From Sorangium sp051521495 (GTDB lineage Bacteria > Myxococcota_A > Polyangia > Polyangiales > Polyangiaceae), in assembly GCF_051521495.1 (NCBI RefSeq), contig NZ_CP150355.1, positions 9,734,001-9,798,000 on the forward strand: a stretch of DNA of 64,000 nt, given 5' to 3'. Position 1 is the first letter of the stretch, and every line of letters starts with the position of its first letter. A program made the position numbers and the translations under genes. The notes below the pieces were generated by a model. The model made no database searches and was not told the DNA's origin. It saw only the letters and a program-made list of their open reading frames with translations. This document shows positions 10,412 to 18,119 of this stretch, piece after piece.

Positions 10412-10555
10412 TTCCTGCGCGGTATGCTGGAGCAGTGCGTGGTCGCGGCCGGCGGGTTCGGGGTCGACGTGACCGAGGAGGTGTGCCGCCTCGCGGGCCG
10501 CAAGGCGAGCACCTTCCTCGAGTTCGCGCGCGATTCGCGAGCCGAGCTCGGCTGA
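10412..10555 (+). pseudogene. Remnant of the C-terminus of an NmrA-like SDR/epimerase
   Basis: An open stretch of about 47 codons ending in TGA reads GGFGVDVTEEVCRLAGRK followed by STFLEFARDSRAEL. This resembles the C-terminal end of atypical SDR (NmrA-like) proteins, where a pattern like VTDTVERLTGRxPxSFxxFARD is usual. No matching N-terminal Rossmann part is found upstream, where the divergent kinase gene begins within about 165 bp. I read it as a decayed fragment. It could instead be a chance resemblance; a protein search would decide. Confidence 0.4.
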
Positions 10556-10595
10556 AAGATGCTCTACTGGCGATTGCCATCCACGAGGTACCGCG

Positions 10596-11924
10596 ATGCA
10601 AGACGAAATGCAGGTCGAGGATTGGGGAGAGCTGTTCGTTACGCGCAAGTGCTGCGGCGCCGGCACGTGCCGGAACTACGCGCCGGAGCTCCTGGGCGAG
10701 GTCGTACCGGCCAGCGACCTCCGGGAAGGCCGCCGCCTCTCGGTGCTGCCGGGCTCCTACGAGGAGGGCGCCTTCACGGGCGTGCTGCGGCAGCCGCGGA
10801 GCAAGGAAGATCTGATGGCGGCGCGGACGGCGGTCGCGGCGTGCCCGTTCGGCGCCATCAAGCTCAAGCCGGGCGCGGCGCGGGTTCGTCGGGGCGATCT
10901 CGGATCGCCTTGGCACGGTTTTCCGCGGCCCATCGAGGATCATGTCTGGATCGTCGGACAGCCATCCATCAAAAACATCAGCGCCCTGTCCTATTTCATC
11001 GAGCGGGACGGAGGCGGGGTGCTGATCGATCCCCCGAAGCCGAGCGAGGAGGTCTTCCGCTGGCTCGCGGAGCACGGCGGCGTCCGGTGGCTCTTTCTGA
11101 CGCACCGGGATCATGCGCACCACCACGCCGAGTTCGCCAGCCGCTTCCCGGGTTGCCGCCGCATCCTCGGCGCCGCAGACGTGAACCTCCGTGAGAACGA
11201 GTACATGACCTCGACGGGCGACGTGGAGATCAAGCTCGGGAACGAGCTCGGCGCGCTCTCGCCCGAGGGGGAGCCGCTCTCGGGAGAGGCGGCCAAAGAG
11301 GCCGAGATCGTGATATTGCCGCAGCCCGGACACACGCCGGGCTCGTTATGCCTCCTGTACCGAGGCCGCTTCCTGTTCACCGGCGATCACCTGAGCTACT
11401 CGCGCTTCTTGGGTCAACTTGTTGCGCATCGATTGCAATGCTGGGAGGATTGGGAGCGCCAGATCCGCTCGGTGCGTTATCTGCTCGCGGCGGCCGAGGC
11501 CGGCTGGCTCAAGTTCGCGTGGCTGCTGCCGGGTCACGGGGAATGGGCCCGCCTGCCGGGCGAGGGGAGCGCGGCCGAGACGGCCGCCGAGCTCCGCCGC
11601 GTCATCACGTCGATGGAGCAGAAGCCGAAGGGACATACGCCGCTGGGCCGCTGGATCCTCTACGCGCAGAGCCGGATGGCGCCCGAAAGCGCGCTCGGCC
11701 GCGCGGTGCGCGCGCTCGGCGGCGGGAGCGACGCCTGGGTATTGCCGCGCGGCGCGCGGAGCTCGCTCACCGATTTCGATCCCGACAAGACGGGGGTCGC
11801 CCTGCGCCGGCTCTATCTCCTCGGCACCGCCGCGCTCTTGGCCGCCGCCGGAACCGTATGGCTCACGGCGCGCCGGGGCATGTCGGTCGACGCCGCGATC
11901 GCGCGAGGCGCGCCCGATCGGTGA
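10596..11924 (+). CDS. Ferredoxin-like domain fused to metallo-beta-lactamase-fold hydrolase
   Basis: The 442-residue protein has an N-terminal ferredoxin-like segment (residues 13-90): CCGAGTC 19-25 followed by the APE motif, and ACPFGAI 82-88. The middle cysteine of the usual CxxCxxC is Ala, as in one-cluster 3Fe-4S ferredoxins. Residues about 110-340 form a metallo-beta-lactamase fold: THRDHAHHH metal-binding motif, PGHTPGS, FTGDHLS and LLPGHGEW. The first His of HxHxDH is replaced (LTHRDH). A hydrophobic helix (LYLLGTAALLAAAGTVWL) near the C-terminus suggests membrane anchoring. Fusion of an electron-transfer domain to an MBL hydrolase suggests a redox or oxygen-linked hydrolase; the substrate is unknown. 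GAGGT lies upstream of the ATG. It converges with the DJ-1 gene. Confidence 0.85.
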   Translation: MQDEMQVEDWGELFVTRKCCGAGTCRNYAPELLGEVVPASDLREGRRLSVLPGSYEEGAFTGVLRQPRSKEDLMAARTAVAACPFGAIKLKPGAARVRRGDLGSPWHGFPRPIEDHVWIVGQPSIKNISALSYFIERDGGGVLIDPPKPSEEVFRWLAEHGGVRWLFLTHRDHAHHHAEFASRFPGCRRILGAADVNLRENEYMTSTGDVEIKLGNELGALSPEGEPLSGEAAKEAEIVILPQPGHTPGSLCLLYRGRFLFTGDHLSYSRFLGQLVAHRLQCWEDWERQIRSVRYLLAAAEAGWLKFAWLLPGHGEWARLPGEGSAAETAAELRRVITSMEQKPKGHTPLGRWILYAQSRMAPESALGRAVRALGGGSDAWVLPRGARSSLTDFDPDKTGVALRRLYLLGTAALLAAAGTVWLTARRGMSVDAAIARGAPDR

Positions 11925-11931
11925 GAGAACA

Positions 11932-11957
11932 GGTCGCTCGCTCGTCGCGCAGCGACC
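11932..11957. terminator. Possible bidirectional hairpin terminator
   Basis: A 7-bp perfect stem GGTCGCT/AGCGACC with a 12-base loop lies in the short gap between two convergent genes. There is no U-run, so this is only a candidate. Confidence 0.3.
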
Positions 11958-11969
11958 CGGGCGCTTCGC

Positions 11970-12647
11970 TCAGGCGCGCGCGGCCAGCAGGGCGGCGCGG
12001 CGCTCGGGAACCTGGAGCAGGAGGCGCTCGCGGACGCGGGCGACCACGTCGTCGGGCGCGGTCTCGGGGGAGCCGGCGCCGAAGGGAGGCTGCGGATCGT
12101 ACTCGATGGTGAGCTGGATGGAGCGAGCGACGTCCGCGCCGGCGATCTCCGCGACCAGGGTGAGCGCGAAGTCGATGCCGGCGGTGACGCCGCCGCCCGT
12201 GATCACGTTGCCGTCGCGCACGACGCGCGCCGCTTCGGTCTGTATACCGAGCTCGGCGAGCAGCGGCCGGAACGCCCAGTGGCAGGTGGCGCGTTTGCCC
12301 TCGAGCAGGCCCGCGGCGGCGAGCAACAACGAGCCCGTGCACACCGAGGTGACGTAACGCGCGGCCCGACCGAGGCGCTGGACATGCGCGACGAGCTCCC
12401 GATCACCGAGGGCCGCCGTGAGGCCGTAGCCCCCGGGCACGCAGATCGCGTCCGCTTCGGCGATGTCGGACAGGCGGGTGAGCCCGGTGAACGTGAGGCC
12501 GCTGTCGGCGGAGAGCGAGCCGCCCTCGCGGGAGGCGACGACGAGGCGCGCGCCGGGAAGGCGCTGCAGCACCTCGAACGGGCCCGTGAAGTCGAGCTGC
12601 GTGAGCTGGGGGAACAGGATGAAGACGATCGTGAACGGCTTGTCCAT
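11970..12647 (-). CDS. DJ-1/PfpI family protein, isonitrile hydratase-like
   Basis: This 225-residue protein is a single DJ-1/PfpI (glutamine amidotransferase-like) domain. It carries FPQLTQLDFTGPFEVL near the N-terminus, the nucleophile elbow SVCTGS with Cys103, and GGGVTAGIDFALTL. From memory, the pattern closely follows Pseudomonas isonitrile hydratase (InhA type), which hydrates isonitriles to N-substituted formamides. The conserved Asp near residue 19, the nucleophilic Cys and the CHW stretch fit that subfamily. It lacks an AraC-type DNA-binding domain, which separates it from GlxA regulators. An inverted repeat upstream and a decayed GlxA-like fragment on the opposite strand add to the context. 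Natural substrate unproven. Confidence 0.82.
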   Translation of the reverse strand: MDKPFTIVFILFPQLTQLDFTGPFEVLQRLPGARLVVASREGGSLSADSGLTFTGLTRLSDIAEADAICVPGGYGLTAALGDRELVAHVQRLGRAARYVTSVCTGSLLLAAAGLLEGKRATCHWAFRPLLAELGIQTEAARVVRDGNVITGGGVTAGIDFALTLVAEIAGADVARSIQLTIEYDPQPPFGAGSPETAPDDVVARVRERLLLQVPERRAALLAARA

Positions 12648-12687
12648 GGCGTGCCTCTCTGCCGGCGTCGACCGGACCCTCCCACGA

Positions 12688-12737
12688 TGGCGCCTTGGCA
12701 GAAAGGACAAATGAACCTCATTTCCTGCCAAGCGCCA
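12688..12737. promoter_or_regulatory. Imperfect palindrome upstream of the DJ-1 gene
   Basis: The arm TGGCGCCTTGGCAG (12688-12701) is mirrored by CTGCCAAGCGCCA (12725-12737), which differs by one missing base; the flanking AAA/TTT extends the dyad. It sits about 40-90 bp upstream of the DJ-1 gene start. It could be an operator or a hairpin left over from the adjacent gene remnant. Confidence 0.4.
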
Positions 12738-12741
12738 TGCG

Positions 12742-12843
12742 ACCTCGGCGGGCATCTCGGCCGGCATCGATCTCGCTGCGATGATCGCGGAAGACCTGGG
12801 CGCCTCGGTCGCCCGCGACGTGGCGCGCCAGCTGATGGAGCAC
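12742..12843 (+). pseudogene. Remnant of a GlxA-like DJ-1/AraC regulator
   Basis: One frame reads TSAGISAGIDLAAMIAEDLG and then VARDVARQLMEHRRR. This matches the region between the DJ-1 and AraC domains of GlxA-type regulators, where TSAGVSAGIDLALxLVxEDxG is typical. Neither the upstream DJ-1 part nor the downstream helix-turn-helix is present. The fragment is not a copy of the neighbouring DJ-1 gene, which differs in sequence and lies on the other strand. Probably debris of a second DJ-1-family gene. Confidence 0.5.
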
Positions 12844-12923
12844 CGCCGTCGGCGCTGCGCCGGACAGGGCGGGCGCCGGTGTCCGGGCCCGCCCACGCCT
12901 GAGCCGGCGCACATCCGCCCTCC

Positions 12924-13406
12924 TCAGCGGGAGTCCGCGCGGGCCTCGAGCTTCACCGAGCCGGCGACCTGCTTCGTGGTGACGTTGACGCGATTGAAGA
13001 AGTTGGTCAGCGCGATGTGCAGGGTCAGCGCCGCGAGCGCCGGCTCGTCGTAATGCCGCGCGGCCTCCTCCCAGACGTCGTCGGGCACCGGATCCGCGCG
13101 ATCGCTGAGCCTCGTCGCGGCCTCGGCGAGCGCCAGCGCGGCGCGCTCCGCGTCGGTGAAATAGGGCGCCTCGCGCCAGGCCGCCACGGCGAACAGGCGC
13201 TCGTCGGTCTCGCCCGTCTTCTTCATCTCGCGCGCGCCGATGTCGACGCAGAAGCCGCATCCGTTGATCTGGCTCGCCCGCAGGTGGACGAGCTCGAGCG
13301 TCCGCGCCGGCACGCCGCCCTTCTTCACCGCGCCGATCAGGGCGTAGATGGGCTGCAGGACGTCGGGGATGACCGTCGCGGGGTTCTTCATCCGTGCTTT
13401 CAGCAT
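12924..13406 (-). CDS. Carboxymuconolactone decarboxylase (AhpD-like) family protein
   Basis: The 160-residue protein has the CMD/AhpD core, including RTLELVHLRASQINGCGFC with a CxxC pair and REMKKTGETDERL. Family members act as peroxidase-linked reductants or decarboxylases through that cysteine pair. The His that usually follows (CxxCxxxH) is Gly here (CGFCVDIG), so the classical proton relay may be altered. The chosen ATG has GAGGAGCACG just upstream; an in-frame start 13 codons earlier is less likely. It is divergent from an ECF sigma factor with a SnoaL-like C-terminus. CMD genes beside such sigma factors are the described hallmark of group ECF41, where the CMD or related oxidoreductase gene is the main target. 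Confidence 0.88.
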   Translation of the reverse strand: MLKARMKNPATVIPDVLQPIYALIGAVKKGGVPARTLELVHLRASQINGCGFCVDIGAREMKKTGETDERLFAVAAWREAPYFTDAERAALALAEAATRLSDRADPVPDDVWEEAARHYDEPALAALTLHIALTNFFNRVNVTTKQVAGSVKLEARADSR

Positions 13407-13476
13407 GATCGTGCTCCTCTCGAGGCGTTCGGGTGTGCCCGCCAACCGTGACCGGACGCTGAACGTCCGTTCGCGT

Positions 13477-13503
13477 CGTCACATCGGCTAAGGTTCGTTC
13501 GTC
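13477..13503 (+). promoter_or_regulatory. Putative ECF41-type promoter
   Basis: CGTCACA (13477-13483) is followed after 16 bases by CGTC (13500-13503). The published ECF41 consensus, as I recall it, has a TGTCACA-like -35 and CGTC -10. It lies 36 bp upstream of the sigma-factor ATG and would support autoregulation. No equally good copy was found facing the CMD gene. Confidence 0.45.
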
Positions 13504-13539
13504 ACAGCCATGACGAAGCGCGACGAGGGAGTGTGACCG

Positions 13540-14433
13540 ATGGATGAAAATCGTTGGCTGGCGGAGCGGTTCGAGGCCCACCGGGCCCATCTCCGGGCGG
13601 TGGCGTACCGGATGCTCGGCTCCATGAGCGAGGCGGAGGACGCCGTGCAGGAGTCCTGGCTCCACCTGAGCCGCGCCGACACGAGCGGCGTCGAGAACCT
13701 GGGCGGGTGGCTGACGACGGTCGTGGCGCGGGTGTGCCTCGACATGCTGCGCTCGCGCAAGGCGCGGCGCGAGGAGCCGATGGCCACGCCCGACCCCGTC
13801 GCGGACCGCGAGGCCGGGACCGACCCCGAGCGCGAGGCGGTGCTGGCCGACTCGGTCGGCCTGGCGCTGCTCGTGGTGCTCGACACGCTGACCCCCGCCG
13901 AGCGGCTCGCGTTCGTGCTGCACGACCTGTTCGCGGTGCCCTTCGAGGAGATCGCCTCCATCGTGGGCCGCTCCCCGGCCGCGGCGAGGCAGCTCGCGAG
14001 CCGCGCCCGCCGCCGCGTGCAGGGCGCCCCCCCGTCTCCGGACGCCGACGTCGGCCGCCAGCGCGAGGTCGTCGACGCCTTCATCGCGGCCATGCGCGGC
14101 GGCGACTTCGACGCGCTCGTGGCGATCCTCGATCCGGACGTCGTGATCCATGCCGACGCCACGGCCGAGCCGCCGGCCGGGAGCGAGATCCGCGGCGCGC
14201 GCGCCTGGGCCAAGCAGGCGATCCCCGCCGCGCGCGGCGCCAGGTTTGCCCGCCCCGCCCTCGTGGACGGCACGGTGGGCATCGTCCTGGCCCCGAAGGG
14301 GCGGCTCTTCCGCGTGCTCCGCTTCACGCTCGCGCAGGGGAAAATCGCCCGGATCGACGTCGTCGGCGACCTCGAGCAGCTCCGCGATCTCGACGTGTCG
14401 GTCCTCGACGGCGGACCGCAGCCGGAAATCTAG
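13540..14433 (+). CDS. ECF sigma factor with SnoaL-like C-terminal extension (ECF41-type)
   Basis: The 297-residue protein has sigma region 2 at about 10-75 (AYRMLGSMSEAEDAVQESWL), region 4 at about 120-170 (LTPAERLAFVLHDLFAVPFEEIA, then GRSPAAARQLASRARRR), and a SnoaL-like domain from about 185 to 285 (REVVDAFIAAMRGGDFDALV). ECF41-type sigma factors use this C-terminal domain in place of a separate anti-sigma factor, to tune their own activity. The DGGGR and NPDKL motifs I associate with ECF41 are not obvious here, so regulation may differ or this may be a sister group. The divergent CMD gene and the upstream promoter match support an ECF41-like circuit. GAGGGAG lies upstream of the ATG. Confidence 0.9.
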   Translation: MDENRWLAERFEAHRAHLRAVAYRMLGSMSEAEDAVQESWLHLSRADTSGVENLGGWLTTVVARVCLDMLRSRKARREEPMATPDPVADREAGTDPEREAVLADSVGLALLVVLDTLTPAERLAFVLHDLFAVPFEEIASIVGRSPAAARQLASRARRRVQGAPPSPDADVGRQREVVDAFIAAMRGGDFDALVAILDPDVVIHADATAEPPAGSEIRGARAWAKQAIPAARGARFARPALVDGTVGIVLAPKGRLFRVLRFTLAQGKIARIDVVGDLEQLRDLDVSVLDGGPQPEI

Positions 14434-14454
14434 AGCATCTATCAGTCCGCCACG

Positions 14455-14826
14455 CGGTCGCAGCCAGCTCGGCGACGTGATGAAGGAGTCGGCGAAGGCG
14501 GCGCTCACCTACGTGCGCAGCCACGCCGGCGAGCTCGGCGTCGACACGGCGAAGCTCGAGGCGGAGGACCTGCACATCCACGTCCCGGCCGGCGGCGTGC
14601 GCGGCGTGCCAAAGGACGGCCCGTCCGCGCGTGACGATGTTCACGGCGCTCACCTCGCTCCTCTCCGGGCGGCGCGTGCGCTCGAACATGGCGATGACCG
14701 GCGAGTGCACGCTGCGCGTGCCGGGTGCTGCCGGTCGGCGGGATCAAGTCCAAGGTGCTCGCGGCGCACCGCGCCGGGAGCACGCGGGTCATCCTGCCGC
14801 AGAAGGACGCCCGGAAGGCCGCCGCC
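14455..14826 (+). pseudogene. lon: Frameshifted remnant of the Lon protease proteolytic domain
   Basis: Three reading frames in succession encode pieces of the Lon C-terminal protease domain: QLGDVMKESAKAALTYVRSH and IHVPAGG...PKDGPSA; then FTALTSLLSGRRVRSNMAMTGE; then LPVGGIKSKVLAAHRAGSTR with VILPQKDARKA. In active Lon the catalytic Ser lies in PKDGPSAG and the Lys in GGIKEKVLAAHRAG; both positions survive, but two frameshifts separate them and the residue after PSA is Arg. The ATPase part is absent. This is a degraded gene copy and cannot yield a working protease. A functional lon is presumably elsewhere in the chromosome. Confidence 0.8.
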
Positions 14827-14858
14827 TCGCTTTGGGCGCTGCGCCCACCTACGACCAA

Positions 14859-16190
14859 CTACGTAATGAGCGGACCTCGACACCACGAGGCGCGACCGAC
14901 CGACATCACATTCATGCCGATCGCTCGGGCAATGCTGACATAAAGGTCGTTGTGATTGCGCCCGCCGGCGTCGAGCAGGCGCCCGGTCTTCCAAGCACCT
15001 CCACAGCTGCCGGCGACCACGAAGGGCGCGTGTTGAGGCGGGTGATCGGTCTCGGCGAAGTTCTGGGCGGCGCCCAGCTGGCTGCTGCCGTTCTGGGTGC
15101 AAAGAACCGCTGCGGTGTTGTCGAGCAGCGAGAACTCGCCGTCGGAAAAGCTCTTCAACTTTTCGACAAAATAGCGGAACTCTCCCGCGAAATAGGCCTG
15201 GAGCCGAATGAGTTGTTGTCCCGGATCGCCGTCCGGATCGCCGTGTGAGAGGGAGTGCCAGGCTGGGATATTGATGTTACCGAACTTGATGGCTTCGTTA
15301 TTTTCGCCGCCGCCCCACATCATGGATGCCACGCGGGTGACGTTGCAGGCGAAAGCCATCGCCATGATGTCGAGATACAGCCGGCTGTGCTCCGGCATGT
15401 CGTTCATCATGGTGTTCTTGCTGAGCAGCGGCGACGCGGGCTTCATGCACGAGTTCGAAGGCATATCCGTGGGGATGCTGCCGCCGACATCGCGTTCGAG
15501 CGTGCGCAGCGACTCGAGGTAGAAGTCCATCTTGGTGGCTTCCTCCGGCCCGAGCCGCCCGCGAAAAGTCCGGACGTCGTCTTTGATGAAGTCGAGCACG
15601 CTCTGACGGCGGAGCAGTGCCTGCTCAGCGGCACTCGGCGTGTTCATGGGCGTGCCGTTGCCCGGCGTGGGAGCGCCCCCGCTGATGCGGTCGGCGATGC
15701 GCTGATACGCAGCCAGCGGGTTCGTCACGCTGGGGATGAACCTGCCATCGACCTGAGACAGTCCGGGGATGACGCCGCCGTCGCCGGACGTCTGTCCGAC
15801 CGCGATCTCCAGCGACGCCAGCGGGGTCGTGTCCTTCAGGAACTTGGCGAACTCCTGATCGATGCTGGTCGGCACGCCGAGGCCGAACACCGAAAACGAC
15901 GCCGAGCGGTGCGCGTTACCGGGGTCGCGTGCGAGCGTCAGGTTCTTGAACACCAGGATGTCGCCGCGCACCGCTTCGAGCGGCGCCATGTGCGGCTTGA
16001 GCACGAAGTTTGTTTCGCCTCCGGTCGGCTCTGATTGATACTGAGAGCCATTCGCATAGCCGAACATGGCGACGCGCGTGATTCGCGGAACGGTTTGGGC
16101 GTAGAGGTTGTCCACCAGCCCAGAACAGAAAATCGTTCCGTAGCCGAGGCCGCGAAGCATCGTACGCCGGGAAAACTTTATGTTGCGCAT
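14859..16190 (-). CDS. DUF1552 family secreted protein (Tat-type signal)
   Basis: The 443-residue protein starts with a twin-arginine-like signal (FSRRTMLRGLGYGTIF), followed by a sequence typical of DUF1552: HRSASFSVFGLGVPTSIDQ, GENNEAIKFGNINIPAWHSLSHG, CTQNGSSQLGAAQNFAETDHPPQHAPFVVAG. These proteins are common in planctomycetes and myxobacteria, nearly always next to DUF1592/DUF1588-type cytochrome-like proteins. Their biochemical role is not established; they are thought to be exported. A good AGGA lies 8-10 bases before the ATG. The gene starts 10 bp after the stop of the DUF1592 gene, so the two form an operon. The C-terminal GRASWCRGPL resembles the usual WCxGPL ending, so the protein looks complete. 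Confidence 0.9.
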   Translation of the reverse strand: MRNIKFSRRTMLRGLGYGTIFCSGLVDNLYAQTVPRITRVAMFGYANGSQYQSEPTGGETNFVLKPHMAPLEAVRGDILVFKNLTLARDPGNAHRSASFSVFGLGVPTSIDQEFAKFLKDTTPLASLEIAVGQTSGDGGVIPGLSQVDGRFIPSVTNPLAAYQRIADRISGGAPTPGNGTPMNTPSAAEQALLRRQSVLDFIKDDVRTFRGRLGPEEATKMDFYLESLRTLERDVGGSIPTDMPSNSCMKPASPLLSKNTMMNDMPEHSRLYLDIMAMAFACNVTRVASMMWGGGENNEAIKFGNINIPAWHSLSHGDPDGDPGQQLIRLQAYFAGEFRYFVEKLKSFSDGEFSLLDNTAAVLCTQNGSSQLGAAQNFAETDHPPQHAPFVVAGSCGGAWKTGRLLDAGGRNHNDLYVSIARAIGMNVMSVGRASWCRGPLIT

Positions 16191-16199
16191 GGCGATTTC

Positions 16200-17888
16200 C
16201 TAGTTTCTCCGGTCGATGAAGCTCGGCGATGCGATCACGCTCAGCACCAGCTGATCGATCGCGTGCTGTGAGCGCGCAAATTCCTCCACGAGGCGCTCCT
16301 TCTCACAGGAGTCGAGCTCCGGCACGTCGTATCCTGAAGCGTAGGCGGCGAACTGCTGGGCGAAGCAGCCGTAGACATCCGGCTTTTGCGCCAACTCGTC
16401 CACCAGCTCCACGAAGTTGGAAAACACGATTCCGGGAAGCGCATTCTCCTCGCTCGGCAGCGGCAGACTGCCGCTCGCATCGATCGTCTGCCCCTGATCC
16501 AGCGTTCTGTAGCGACCGATGGGATCGTAGTTTTCGAGCGCAAACCCGATGCCGTCGAACAGTTTGTGACAGACGGCGCAGCCCGGACTCGCATGAATGC
16601 CGAGTCTTTGCCGGCCCGTCGCGCCCGGCTCGGCAAAACGGCCAGGATTCGGAACACCGCCGGGCGGCAGCGGCACGCGGTGGCATAGGACCTCTGCGCG
16701 GAAGTAGGCGCCGCGCCCGACGAGGGCCGTATCTTGGCTGTGCGCGTGGCCCCAGAGAAACGGTAACGAGGTGAAGATGCCTCGGCGTTCCGTCGGATTG
16801 AGCTCGTGACGCACCATGGCGTCGCCGGTCACCCCGCTCAAACCGTAGAGCGGGGCGGTGCGCTCGTTCACGAACGCGTAGGTGCCCGAGAACAGCGAGT
16901 CGAAGCGACGATCCGCTCCCGCGTCGAACAGCACGCTGTTCGTGAGCAGGCGCAGCTCTTCTTTCAAATCGGCGGTGAGCTCGGGCGTTGCCATCGGAAA
17001 GACGCTGGCGTCCTTCGCCGTATTCGAGAGATTCTCGAGCTCCAGCCACTGCTCGAAGAAGTGGTTCATGGCCGGCGCCGCCTTGTCGCGCGCCTGGAAC
17101 ATGCGCTCGGCCTGAGCCAAGATCACGGAACGATCGCGCAGCTTCCCTTGATCTGCAAGCGCGGTGAGCTCAGCGTCCGGCGCGCTATCCCAGAGCATGT
17201 ACGAGAGCGCCGAAGCGATCTCGTGATCCGTCAGGGATGTCACCGCTCCGGCATCCTTCACCGTGCCGAGCTCGGTGCGGTGCAGGCTGCTCGGCGACAT
17301 GAGCAGCGCCTGCACGACGCTCTTGACGCCTCCGGCAGAACCTTCGCCCTGCGCGGCGGTCTTGGCGAAGAGCGCGCTGAAGGAGGCGACTTCAGTCGCC
17401 GAGAGCGGGCGGCGCCAGAGCTTTTTCCCCGTCTCGGTGATGAAACCGTCCAGGCAACTGCCAGGCGCCAAGCTGGCGACGTCGCAAGCGATCCCGAACT
17501 TGTCGGGGTTCTCCAGCGCGTGCGCCCCGAGCTCTTCGCCGAGCGCGAAATACACCTCCGCGAGGAGCGGCGCGATTCGCAGGTCCGAGGCCTGGTTGGC
17601 GAAGCCGTCGAGCCTGGCCTCGTTCGGCAGGTTCGAAAGCGCTGCGGGCTGGATGTCGAACTCGTCGCGCAAGGTGTTGGCGAGCTGGCTGTTGGTCAAC
17701 CGCCAGATGCGCGGTTTGGTCAGCGCAGGGGTGGCGCCACACTCGGCCGCCGGCGCCGTCTCGTCCGGTGGGCTACCCCCCAGGACGCCCGTGCACCCGC
17801 TGGCCACGACGACCGCGAGCGGCGCCGCAAGGTGAAACGAGCGGCTCATGAGTGGCGACAGGAGGCCGATAAGCTTTGCGGCTGGCAT
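16200..17888 (-). CDS. DUF1592/DUF1588/DUF1585 family lipoprotein with haem-binding CxxCH
   Basis: The 562-residue protein has a lipoprotein signal (APLAVVVASGC) and the domain string of planctomycete/myxobacterial DUF1587-1592-1588-1585 proteins: WRLTNSQLANTLRDEF near the N-terminus, LSYMLWDSAPDAEL, ERRGIFTSLPFLWGHAHSQ, and GCAVCHKLFDGIGFALENYD. The CAVCH is a c-type haem attachment motif, so the protein probably carries haem outside the cytoplasm. The first ATG is favoured because GAGGGTGTC precedes it; a later in-frame ATG lacks a ribosome site. It is the first gene of a two-gene operon with DUF1552. A redox role on polymer breakdown has been suggested for the family, but none is demonstrated. 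Confidence 0.9.
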   Translation of the reverse strand: MPAAKLIGLLSPLMSRSFHLAAPLAVVVASGCTGVLGGSPPDETAPAAECGATPALTKPRIWRLTNSQLANTLRDEFDIQPAALSNLPNEARLDGFANQASDLRIAPLLAEVYFALGEELGAHALENPDKFGIACDVASLAPGSCLDGFITETGKKLWRRPLSATEVASFSALFAKTAAQGEGSAGGVKSVVQALLMSPSSLHRTELGTVKDAGAVTSLTDHEIASALSYMLWDSAPDAELTALADQGKLRDRSVILAQAERMFQARDKAAPAMNHFFEQWLELENLSNTAKDASVFPMATPELTADLKEELRLLTNSVLFDAGADRRFDSLFSGTYAFVNERTAPLYGLSGVTGDAMVRHELNPTERRGIFTSLPFLWGHAHSQDTALVGRGAYFRAEVLCHRVPLPPGGVPNPGRFAEPGATGRQRLGIHASPGCAVCHKLFDGIGFALENYDPIGRYRTLDQGQTIDASGSLPLPSEENALPGIVFSNFVELVDELAQKPDVYGCFAQQFAAYASGYDVPELDSCEKERLVEEFARSQHAIDQLVLSVIASPSFIDRRN

Positions 17889-18119
17889 GACACCCTCTTG
17901 CTAGGACGAAATGCTAAAAAAAAGCTGGGCAGGACTAGTAAACGAAAACGCGACACGAAAGTCAAACGCCTCGTGATGGCCGTCCCATCATCCAGCCATG
18001 CTGCACACGTCTAGTGGGGGAGGACCAGAAACCGTTTCGGCTACGTTCTGCGGAACGTAGTTTCAAGACAGACCCGTCCCGCAGGCCCTATCCCTTCGCG
18101 CCACGCGGCCTCGGCCAAC

